Shown piece after piece: positions 1 through 7,672 of a DNA stretch of 10,628 nt. Both the position numbers and the translations under genes were made by a program. Within the stretch, counting starts at the first letter, position 1. Each line of letters starts with the position of its first letter. The stretch is taken from assembly GCA_014885115.2 (NCBI GenBank), contig WKLE02002015.1:1-10628 (forward strand), read 5' to 3'. The DNA is from Asterionellopsis glacialis. Its lineage: Eukaryota; Bacillariophyta; Plagiogrammaphyceae; Rhaphoneidales; Asterionellopsidaceae. The notes under the pieces were generated by a model, which did no database searches, was not told the origin of the DNA, and saw only the letters and a list, made by a program, of their open reading frames with translations.

Positions 1-24
1 GTAGAAATGCAGTATAATTTCTAC
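1..24. repeat. 8-bp inverted repeat at the window edge
   Basis: GTAGAAAT at 1-8 is the exact reverse complement of ATTTCTAC at 17-24, with an 8-nt spacer, so the segment can form a small hairpin. The left arm starts at base 1, so the repeat may continue outside the window. Its role is unknown and it may be chance in AT-rich DNA. Confidence 0.45.
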
Positions 25-44
25 TTACATAAAGATATCGTAGG

Positions 45-175
45 CCTGGTACTTACAAACCTATTTGCCACGAAAGGTACGCCTGGTAAAGGTACCAGTA
101 CAAGTCTATGATAGTACCTGTAAAAGAAATATAATACCTGGTACCAGGCGCCTGTTCAACATCCGCTACCAGGTA
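45..175. repeat. Cluster of CCTGGTAC/GTACCTG-type palindromic motifs
   Basis: Within about 130 bases there are CCTGGTAC (45-52), CCTGGTA (82-88), GGTACCAG (91-98), GTACCTG (114-120), the perfect 12-bp palindrome CCTGGTACCAGG (137-148) and TACCAGGTA (167-175). The motif recurs singly elsewhere between genes. I recall similar GTACCTG-like words as common in diatom intergenic DNA, but that is memory. It could be a dispersed repeat end, a protein-binding site cluster or simple word bias. No coding frame is evident here. Confidence 0.55.
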
Positions 176-1211
176 ATTCTCATAGTGAAACTTCAACTAT
201 GATTACGATTGGGACTTTGGATAACTAACAGACATACAGTGGTCATCAAGGACAAGTTTTCTCTCTACTACTAGAGGTAATAGCTCGTTTCGCTTGCATT
301 CCTCGGGATGGAAGGTCCCAATATGTCGCCCGGTAATAAATATGGGAGCTGAGAGTGTGACGGTGGGCAATTTAAGGATAAAGTTACTCCGGGAGACGCC
401 AAGAATTCTCATTTCTAAATATAAAATAATATAAATAATAAAAATTCATAAATATTTCATGAAAATTCTACACGTCATCCCTTTTCCTATGTAGAAAAAT
501 TTCTTTAGGAGAACCCAAAATTTTTTGGTACAGTACAGTTTCGAACTTGTCTCTTCTAGAAAGAAAATTCCTACAGTACATGAAGACACAATCCCGTTTC
601 ATTCCGCAAAAAAAAGACTCGCTTTTCTGTTTAGATCCTCGGAGTTTTGAAATCAACGACGGCGACTTCCTAAGCACAAACACAAAAAAAATCAAATATT
701 ATGTCTACGATCAGACGTTCGCTTCTTATTCCATTTTCTTACTATACGACATTCAACTTTCGTTCAGAAGCTCCTTCCAGTAAATCTTCCTGGCTCATCA
801 GAAAACCAGTATTTATAATTAAAAATTAGAAATGATCATAGTCAATTCCCATTCCAATCTAACCCAAAATGTGAACAGACCTGACTTGGATTACATTGAC
901 TGTCCCTAGTTCTAATACCGTGTACCTGTAGCTACGGAAGGAATATCCAGGCAACAGATCTGGTAACAGGCAGGTACTCCGAGAAATGGCCGTCGGGCAA
1001 TTCATTTGTGACTCCATATGGCAATGCTGCCGTAAGTAAGTAGATACATAACTATTAGGAACCTGTCCATAAATTTCCCACGAGCAAGAAAAATTCTCAC
1101 CACTATGACTGTTTTTTTATCATATGACTGTTCAATTCCATTCTATGGCACGTGAAGCTGTAGAATTAAAAACGAACCCAACCCTTTCGTTGAAACCTGT
1201 GTACTGTAAAC

Positions 1212-1243
1212 TTTATTAATAAATGGAACAGTATTTATTAATA
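1212..1243. repeat. AT palindrome with direct repeat
   Basis: TTTATTAATAAA at 1212-1223 is a perfect 12-bp palindrome. Its first ten bases, TTTATTAATA, recur at 1234-1243, 22 bases downstream. It may be low-complexity AT sequence or a site for an AT-binding factor; nothing nearby decides between these. Confidence 0.4.
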
Positions 1244-1331
1244 GGAGTACTCGTAGACTACGACCAGTACGACTAAAAGTAAACCGAAAGGCGGTATCAA
1301 TGCCTGTCACTAAACGGACACTTCACTCGTG

Positions 1332-1370
1332 ATTTTCCATTTCAATAGCGAACCTCCGAGAATGGAAAAT
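1332..1370. repeat. 10-bp inverted repeat upstream of the Ser-rich gene
   Basis: ATTTTCCATT (1332-1341) and AATGGAAAAT (1361-1370) are exact reverse complements separated by 19 nt. They lie about 190 bases before the ATG at 1559, in presumed promoter DNA. No function can be assigned. Confidence 0.4.
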
Positions 1371-1558
1371 ATTTATTTCTGTAGCAGAAAAACGAGCCAT
1401 ACAAGTACGAGGCGTATGTTTTGTAGACATTTAAACTGTAGAGTCTGACATATCACTGCAATTAATTTTGAAGCTCGCTTTGGTCCAATTCAAGAGGCAA
1501 ACATATACAAGAACCAAAACAATCCCACATTCTATTCCATTCAAGCATTCAACAAGAA

Positions 1559-2350
1559 ATGAACGTAACAGACACCAGAAAGACCATGTCCAACCCTTCT
1601 CATCACCCTCCTTGCCCTCGTGTTCGCCGTCAAAGTCCTTCATCTCTTTCTTCATCTAAAACAGAGAATGATAAGAACCATTGCCCACCAAGCAAAGGGA
1701 GAGATCTTTCAGACGACCTACAAATACAGTCATGCCATGCAAGAGTTTCTACGACAACTCATTCGTTAGCTATAAAGTCTATACAGAAACAACAAGAACA
1801 GGTCACGGAACATCGAGTATGTGCACTTTCACAGTTGCAACAGCACCAAGAAAAACTACCTTTGTCTTCTAATGCTCGCTGTCAAAGTCAACCTGCCCAA
1901 AAGTCTTTAAAAGATTTTTTGACGGGCGATAGAAATGGTGATGTGAAGCACTTCAGCAATGATAGTGAAGATGACGATGATTCTACGTGTAATAATTTGT
2001 TTGATGTATTTCGGTGGAGTAACGCTACCGCTCCAAACAACACGAATTCTTCTTCTACATCATCCTCGTCATCAACAATATCTACTAAAGCCACTGCTTC
2101 AGCTTCTACAATTGTGGCATGTAATGGGGTGCATGAAAGGTTGTCTACAAAATCAAGGAAGCAGCAACGAGATGCTGGAACACGAAAACTAATGACAAGT
2201 CAGGAATACTTCTTGAAGAGACAAAGTAAATGCAGCCACTCAAGAGTCATTGAAAGTGTCCTTGCCCTTCCTCAATTACCGTCAAGATCGAATAGTAAGG
2301 ATGTTTCCACTTCATCCAGGGTAAAGCCAAACTCGCCAGCAGCAGCTTAG
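1559..2350 (+). CDS. Ser/Thr-rich low-complexity protein, unknown function
   Basis: A 263-codon uninterrupted frame with a purine at -3 (AACAAGAA before ATG) and a TAG stop; I do not recognise the family. Residues 1-60 are rich in Pro, Ser, His and Arg. Residues 75-110 are Gln-rich. Residues 114-121 read QKSLKDFL, followed by an acidic run (D135-D141) and NLFDVFRW (146-153). Residues 162-186 are a Ser/Thr tract. The C-terminal third is basic and includes SQEYFLKRQ. There is no signal peptide or membrane span, so a soluble, largely disordered and perhaps nuclear protein is inferred. The QKSLKDFL block resembles a degenerate PCNA-interacting (PIP) box, with Leu where the second aromatic should be. 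The frame is much longer than its shadow frames and ends cleanly before AT-rich DNA, which supports a real gene; low complexity leaves room for doubt. Confidence 0.62.
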   Translation: MNVTDTRKTMSNPSHHPPCPRVRRQSPSSLSSSKTENDKNHCPPSKGRDLSDDLQIQSCHARVSTTTHSLAIKSIQKQQEQVTEHRVCALSQLQQHQEKLPLSSNARCQSQPAQKSLKDFLTGDRNGDVKHFSNDSEDDDDSTCNNLFDVFRWSNATAPNNTNSSSTSSSSSTISTKATASASTIVACNGVHERLSTKSRKQQRDAGTRKLMTSQEYFLKRQSKCSHSRVIESVLALPQLPSRSNSKDVSTSSRVKPNSPAAA

Positions 2351-3151
2351 CCATTTTTGGAAAACTAATTAGAAGTAAAAGGACAAAAGCGTTCTATCAT
2401 TTGGTTTATCAAAATATGTAAACTATAGAAGGCGGTAAAGTAACACCATTTTATCAAGGGTATTTATTTAGTACAATTCCATTACAATCACAATTATTTT
2501 ACCCCATGTGCGTATGAAAAACACCTCTAGAGCCCGAACTTTATTTCATTTCTTTGTCTCGTTCCCTTTTTCATCGCATGCGAAACTCTCTTTCTCCACA
2601 TTGGAAATCTGCCCGTGATGTTGCATGATGTGTAAGCAAGATATCGTGGAAAACAGAAGGCGAAATCCCGCCAAAATCTAAAAGTAGAGCAATGCCACAC
2701 GCCGGTTTGGATACTCTGGAGATTAGAGAATTTTGACGTATTCTACTGTAGCTATCTATAACAACTGTATGAAGGTACATGGACTATATTTTAGACTAGT
2801 AAGCAGGACGTCTAAAGATCCTAAAAGTAGTCCTACTTCAACGACGTAAAAGGTAGAATCTTCAAAACTTTAACCCTCTTGAGTCATGCTTGAGTCGTAA
2901 AAGGCCATCATCGGTGCGCAAATACTTCCTACAGGTACACTCCAGACTTCAACTAGGACTAGGATAGGCAATGACTAATGACTACTATAATGATTGATCT
3001 ACGGTGTCTTTGATGCATATGGGCATTATCATCATCTTTTGTTTGATTGGAAATATGCCATTGACACAGGACTATTCTTTGCCTTTCCATGTTTTTTTCT
3101 AAAAAGAGGAATGACCGTTGTTGCATGTATTGATTGCCGTAGTTTCTGTTG

Positions 3152-3163
3152 CTTGGTACCAAG
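3152..3163. repeat. 12-bp palindrome CTTGGTACCAAG
   Basis: A perfect palindrome centred on GTAC, sharing its core GGTACC with the one at 137-148. It is either a binding-site-like element or chance: two or three 12-bp palindromes are expected in a window of this size. Confidence 0.35.
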
Positions 3164-3256
3164 GATGTTGCCGAATCTCTTTTTGATAAATCGGCTTAAT
3201 CGTTCAAACAATAGTAGCAAACATTATTCTTTTGAAAATAAAAAATCACAAAACCT

Positions 3257-3315
3257 GATTTCATAAAATCCACCATATTCTAACAGATTTCATAAAATCC
3301 ACCATATTCTAACAG
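3257..3315. repeat. Perfect 29-bp tandem duplication
   Basis: The 29 bases at 3257-3285 (starting GATTTCATAAAATCC) are repeated exactly at 3286-3314, and the base after the second copy again matches the unit start. The absence of any mismatch suggests a recent duplication or an assembly artefact. AAAATCAC occurs on both flanks (ending at 3249 and starting at 3317). No coding frame uses it. Confidence 0.9.
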
Positions 3316-3806
3316 AAAATCACGCAATCCATTCATTCTCCTATTGTCGGAATTGCCCCCCCCTGTAGGCCTCCAGTGGTAAATCGAAATCCTCAGCGCT
3401 GTGATCAGGAAATTAGGCTAATTCATTGAAGGGGTATGTAGGATTATGTTCTGAATTTTTAAACAGACAGGCATGACAGAAGTAAGTGACAAGAAGCTTG
3501 GCCTCTGGAGAATTGTGGAGCTTCGTATATCTTTACATACGAGGTTTTATTTAAGGTTGCAACGTCAAAAAGCCTCGTAGGCCGGATTTCACTTAATTCG
3601 AAATCTATGTTCATAGACGTAGACTAGACATTTCGGAAAAAGTCAAAATTCACACTCAACGGGTCGGGCATAAAAAATTTGAAATTTTGCATTCTTGTAT
3701 AGAACATTGAATTGTTTGTGATCTCGTCTTTACCTCCAAATGATGTGTGTTTCAGATACTGGAGCCCCAGTAACACTATCCTTTTTTCCACTCGCTGCTG
3801 CGGGAA

Positions 3807-3818
3807 TACCGTACGGTA
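3807..3818. promoter_or_regulatory. 12-bp palindrome TACCGTACGGTA upstream of the receptor gene
   Basis: A perfect palindrome about 230 bases before the receptor ATG, centred on GTAC like two others in the window. The position would suit a dimeric transcription factor site, but I know of no factor for it; the regulatory label is inference from position and symmetry only. Confidence 0.25.
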
Positions 3819-4050
3819 GGACTAAGACCTAGTCATCGTATTTCTTCGTATTCTAAAAAATCTAATTCCTCGTACGGACCAAGGAACAAACGTGAAAGAA
3901 CCAAAAAATAAGACAAAAAAGAGAAACATTGATATTGAATATCGTTTTCTCCTGACAACTGATCTTTCATCAATGCAATAAGCGAAGCCTTTTTCTCCGC
4001 ATAAAGTACACATTTTACCAGGAACGTGAGAGGGAAAACAAGGAAAAAAT

Positions 4051-6819
4051 ATGAAAAAGCATTCAGCTTTAATTGTATTATCTGAATTGATATTATTTCT
4101 GCATAGACCCGTCCATGGTAACAAGGCAAAAGGTCGCGCTGGATCTCAAAATTTGAAAGCTGATATTGCAAGCTCACTAAGCAATTTCTTTGAAAGTACA
4201 GGTGGGTCAAAATCATGGAAGAGACGTGACAATTGGAATTCTGAAGATGTTGACGCATGTGAATGGTATGGTATCATGTGTGATGAATTTGGAACTATTT
4301 TTGAAGTCAATTTAGAAGATAATGGTTTGATTGGTAATCCATCTGCTGATATTTATCGATTGCCTAACCTACAATCGTTGATTTTACGAAACAATAATCT
4401 TCAAATCATTTTTGAGGGTATGGAAAATGCTGCCACAACCTTACAAAAGCTTGACATCTCTGACACAGCACCCTACTTTGAGATGATCGGTATTGAGCAT
4501 GCAACAAATTTACGCTACTTGGATATATCCAATACACAACTTGATCATATCTTCCCAACACAAATCGTTAGTTTGACAAATTTAGAAGTGTTGAAAATGA
4601 GCCGTAACAACATGTCAGATACGAAAATCCCCACCGAAATTGGACAACTATCCAACTTGAAAGAATTCAATTGTGTGGATAGCGGATTAGCTGGTGAAAT
4701 TCCCAATGAATTGATGTCGGCATTAACCCATCTTCAGCACCTAGATTTATCGATGAATGCGTTGAGTGGTACGATATCAAATGAAGCCACTAGTAATTTA
4801 TCCAACCTTCAAACACTAAATTTACATTCCAACAAACTACATGGAAATCTACCAAGCTTGAGTCTTGAATTGCCTCGTTTGCGAAAATTGGATTTAAGTT
4901 TCAATCATTTCTCGGGGCCGATACCAAAGGATTTCTTGGAAGATAATGCAGAGAATGCACATCAATCTGAACTTGTTGAGATCAATTTGGCTGGTAATAT
5001 GTTAACAGGATCATTACCACACATTGGATTTTACAATTTAAATATAAATGTGGCTGGGAACAAAATTGAAAGCATTGAACAAGAAGAAGTAACTTGTGCC
5101 ATGGCCCTATGGAACGATGGCAATGTCGGTCAGTTTAGTTGCAATGCTATTCTTTGTCCGCCTCAGACATTTAACCCTAGTGGTATGCAAACATCGGTTT
5201 CAGATCCATGTGAAGCATGTCCCACGTCAAAATATTACGGATCAACTGAATGTAGTGAGGTATTACCCTTATCTTGCGACCTTGTCTGTTACAATGGTGG
5301 TATATGTGATACTAATCCACTTGTAACAGACCATTTTTGCAAGTGTCAAGATGGTTTTTCTGGCAAGCAATGTGAGTTCAGTACTGAAGATGGCGGAAGT
5401 GAAGGAACTCTGGAAGGAAGTACAACAACTCCTCAGTGTACCCCTGAATGTCTCAATGATGGCGTATGTATCTTGAGCGATACTGGAAAGCCAACTTGCG
5501 ACTGTAAAGAACGACACTTTGGGAAGTATTGCCAGTACAAAAGTTTGGATTTAGATGGCAACAACGATACCCCTGAAGTGTGTCCAGATGGGCACAGGTG
5601 TTTCAATCGAGGCAAGTGCTTGGAGAATGTAGCAGAAAAGGGAACATATCGCTGTGACTGTGTTACCAAAGATGGTATCCCATATGCAGGCTTATTTTGC
5701 GAGTATCAAGCTACAGATGTGTGCACGGGTACCGCTAGCTTGAGCCGTTTCGGGGAAGGCCGGTCATTGAGAGTACGCAGTGAAAATGGTATGAAGAGGT
5801 CGCTTCTCGATTTAACTCCTCATTTCTGTACCAATGGTGGAACATGCAAGCCATCTGCATCCAATTCAATTGGAGCTGTTTGTGTCTGTCCCGATACCTT
5901 TGAGGGTGATAAATGCCAATTTGAAAAGGGGGGTGAATTTGTTCAAGTAGAAGTTTGCCCCGATGCCACCCGCTGTCACAACGGTGGTACCTGCGTGAAG
6001 GTGGACGGTGCCTACAAATGCGACTGTTCTGGTGCCATTGTTGATGGTACTCCCCACAATGGATTAACATGTGAGAACCGTGCAACTGTCATTTGTTCCA
6101 CTGAACCTCCATACGAATCATATTGTACCAATGGAGGTACATGTATATTGTCAGCACTTCCAGGAGAAGACCATTCCGGCTGCATCTGTCCCAGTGACCG
6201 TCAGGGAGCATACTGTGAATTGTTGAACGAAAAGTCAAGTAACCAAGATAGCCATGAAAAAATACGATATTGGATGCTATTGTTGATTGCTATTGGCGGT
6301 CCTCTAGTTGTATTTATTGTTATTGGGATTGCCTATGTTGTGTGTCATAAGCAAAAACGACGTGCCACAGAAACTGGCACAGTTGATGACAACGATGAAA
6401 CAGAAACAGAAAAATATGCGGGTGCCTTGGTCGACCAAGCCTCTCGTTCAAATCATAAATCTAATCCACTCTTTGAGACAGAAGGTCTTAACGAGTCAAC
6501 TTGCAGTGAAGAAGACGATGAAAACGATGAAGAGGATTCTGATTCAAGCCAGGAAGAAGCACACTTGATAGAGGATGATTATAATAAGAACCAAAATACC
6601 CCTTCTCCCGGGGATGAATTTGAATATGTCGTTCCAGAAGTCACCTCAGGTGACGAACAAACAGTGCTTTCGCATATTTTTGAAGACGACGGAACCACTG
6701 ACGGGTCATCAGTGGCATCACCCAAAATGCGAGATGCTCAACCCAACCAAGCTGAAAAAAAGAAACTTTCTGCCGCCGTAGCGATGTTGCTGAAAGTAGA
6801 CGAAGTAGAAGGTAACTAA
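4051..6819 (+). CDS. LRR-EGF single-pass membrane receptor-like protein
   Basis: A 922-residue type I membrane protein in one exon. Residues 1-23 are a signal peptide (basic start, hydrophobic core, likely cut after VHG). Residues 38-96 form a plant-type LRR N-cap with CEWYGIMCD at 70-78. Residues 104-345 hold about nine or ten LRRs (for example LDLSFNHFSGPIP). A cysteine-rich cap (349-401, NAILCPP...CEAC...C) follows. Six EGF-like repeats lie at 409-441, 463-494, 511-550, 558-622, 636-674 and 682-722, several with NGGTC. The membrane span is about 740-764, followed by KQKRR. The cytoplasmic tail is about 155 residues, very acidic (820-836), with SNPLFE at 804-809 and no kinase. It presumably binds an extracellular partner or wall component; the ligand is unknown. 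The start is chosen because the signal peptide begins there, with A at -3. No breaks are seen. Confidence 0.95.
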   Translation: MKKHSALIVLSELILFLHRPVHGNKAKGRAGSQNLKADIASSLSNFFESTGGSKSWKRRDNWNSEDVDACEWYGIMCDEFGTIFEVNLEDNGLIGNPSADIYRLPNLQSLILRNNNLQIIFEGMENAATTLQKLDISDTAPYFEMIGIEHATNLRYLDISNTQLDHIFPTQIVSLTNLEVLKMSRNNMSDTKIPTEIGQLSNLKEFNCVDSGLAGEIPNELMSALTHLQHLDLSMNALSGTISNEATSNLSNLQTLNLHSNKLHGNLPSLSLELPRLRKLDLSFNHFSGPIPKDFLEDNAENAHQSELVEINLAGNMLTGSLPHIGFYNLNINVAGNKIESIEQEEVTCAMALWNDGNVGQFSCNAILCPPQTFNPSGMQTSVSDPCEACPTSKYYGSTECSEVLPLSCDLVCYNGGICDTNPLVTDHFCKCQDGFSGKQCEFSTEDGGSEGTLEGSTTTPQCTPECLNDGVCILSDTGKPTCDCKERHFGKYCQYKSLDLDGNNDTPEVCPDGHRCFNRGKCLENVAEKGTYRCDCVTKDGIPYAGLFCEYQATDVCTGTASLSRFGEGRSLRVRSENGMKRSLLDLTPHFCTNGGTCKPSASNSIGAVCVCPDTFEGDKCQFEKGGEFVQVEVCPDATRCHNGGTCVKVDGAYKCDCSGAIVDGTPHNGLTCENRATVICSTEPPYESYCTNGGTCILSALPGEDHSGCICPSDRQGAYCELLNEKSSNQDSHEKIRYWMLLLIAIGGPLVVFIVIGIAYVVCHKQKRRATETGTVDDNDETETEKYAGALVDQASRSNHKSNPLFETEGLNESTCSEEDDENDEEDSDSSQEEAHLIEDDYNKNQNTPSPGDEFEYVVPEVTSGDEQTVLSHIFEDDGTTDGSSVASPKMRDAQPNQAEKKKLSAAVAMLLKVDEVEGN

Positions 6820-6834
6820 CTATCTTGAAGCTTA

Positions 6835-6859
6835 GGAAACACAGGAAATGGGTGTTTCC
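6835..6859 (+). other. Hairpin in the presumed 3' UTR of the receptor gene
   Basis: GGAAACAC (6835-6842) pairs exactly with GTGTTTCC (6852-6859), an 8-bp stem with a 9-nt loop, starting 16 bases after the TAA stop of the receptor gene. It would be transcribed in the 3' UTR and could affect mRNA 3'-end processing or stability. It lacks a T tract and there is no reason to call it a bacterial-type terminator. Confidence 0.45.
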
Positions 6860-7572
6860 AAAAATGATTATATCGCTTTTAATCACTTCACGAAAATATC
6901 TTGTCTTACATGTCTGTACCACTTGATCATGTTACCAATATCCAAAATTAAGTAAATATTGACGCATAACAATATGTAGCACGATAATGTTTAAAATTGT
7001 TCTGGTTCATGTGGTATTTAATTCATATCGTATTAATAGAATTCAATAGTGCGTGACTGATAGTATATAAAAATATACATAATTACATAAACAATGTATA
7101 TGGGGAAAGACGACATTTTTGATTTGGGGGCAATAGAAATTCTACTTGGAAACATTTGTTGTACAGTATAGTATATGTTAATTGCGCTCTGAAAAACTGA
7201 AATGAACCAAAATAGTACCTGTACCTAGTCTACTAACTGTATAATGAGTTAGGTGCCGAGACATGTAAGTCCGAAAATGGATTAATCTGTTGGGATTGGA
7301 TTGTATAAAATTTTAGCATTTTCAAACTCGGCTTTCGGGTTGGTAGGCATTAAAAGTGCTGATTTCTCTGTAAAGAATATGTATGTAGGAGCCTTGTTTA
7401 CCTGGTGTGTTTTTCACACGGGGTCACAACAACCAGCCTCAGACAACAGCACAGGCATACAAAATAGGTGTCAAAGCGTATGTTTTTTTGTTTGCTGCTT
7501 CTGTAAAAGAAGTACCACTTTCCACGGACTTTTCATTGACGACTCTTCTTTGAGTCAACAATGGTGAAAACA
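6860..7572. other. AT-rich intergenic region, no supported gene
   Basis: This stretch holds the 3' flank of the receptor gene and the left flank of the transposon relic. It includes a short AT palindrome (GTATAT 7063-7068 and ATATAC 7073-7078) and GTACCTGTACCTAG (7215-7228). An 88-codon plus frame (7301-7567) has no recognisable domain and is in a different frame from the relic that follows; I do not call it. I searched by eye for a left terminal inverted repeat matching the DNA to the right of 10187 and found none. Confidence 0.55.
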
Positions 7573-7601
7573 TGCCAGTCATCTGCTATTGAGAGTCCAC
7601 C

Positions 7602-7672
7602 TCTCATGGAGCGGACAAGAAGACAAACTCTTGTTGCATCTGAGACACCCCCCTCAACCGGGCTCCATGAGA
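7602..7672. repeat. 11-bp perfect inverted repeat
   Basis: TCTCATGGAGC (7602-7612) and GCTCCATGAGA (7662-7672) are exact reverse complements separated by 49 nt, close to the left limit of the recognised transposon relic. They are too close together to be the terminal repeats of the element. They could be subterminal structure, a hairpin, or chance. Confidence 0.45.

Larger units (their letters stand above)
201..1558. other. Non-coding stretch, no supported gene
   Basis: All open frames here are short (under 80 codons), lie opposite one another and have no recognisable domain. The stretch is AT-rich. It holds a perfect palindrome TTTATTAATAAA (1212-1223) whose first ten bases recur at 1234-1243, a 10-bp inverted repeat (ATTTTCCATT 1332-1341 with AATGGAAAAT 1361-1370), and two more GTACCTG words (922-928 forward, 971-977 reverse). 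The last few hundred bases probably hold the promoter and 5' UTR of the gene starting at 1559. A 69-codon minus-strand frame at 203-412 is the least random-looking of the short frames but has no independent support. Confidence 0.6.
2351..4050. other. Intergenic region upstream of the LRR-EGF gene
   Basis: No gene is supported. Short frames (69 to 141 codons, both strands) lack recognisable domains; the longest, on the minus strand at 3833-4258, runs into the start of the receptor gene and is a shadow. The region holds a reverse GTACCTG word (2932-2938), the palindrome CTTGGTACCAAG (3152-3163), a 29-bp tandem duplication (3257-3315), a run of eight C (3356-3363) and the palindrome TACCGTACGGTA (3807-3818). 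The last 200 to 300 bases, A-rich close to the ATG at 4051, are the likely promoter and 5' UTR. Confidence 0.6.

Noticed and set aside
203..412. 69-codon minus-strand frame with protein-like composition
   Set aside because: Too short, no recognisable domain, no supporting signals, and next to repeat-like DNA. It could be an exon or a relic, but nothing in the sequence decides it.
468..783. Overlapping 75- and 78-codon frames on opposite strands
   Set aside because: They overlap, are AT-rich, and neither has a domain or a clear start context; chance frames are the simpler reading.
2571..2780. 69-codon minus-strand frame
   Set aside because: Short and isolated, with no recognised domain.
2994..3266. 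90-codon plus frame with Phe/Cys-rich composition
   Set aside because: Composition typical of translated AT-rich non-coding DNA; opposite-strand frames of similar length overlap it, and it ends at the tandem duplication.
3833..4258. 141-codon minus-strand frame
   Set aside because: It overlaps the start and signal peptide of the receptor gene and has no recognisable domain; shadow frame.
5735..6085. 116-codon minus-strand frame inside the receptor gene
   Set aside because: Antisense shadow of the EGF repeats; the Cys/Gly codon pattern explains the lack of stops.
7301..7567. 88-codon plus frame just left of the transposon relic
   Set aside because: Different frame from the relic, no domain, Phe/Cys-rich; possibly part of the element's 5' flank but not supportable as a gene.
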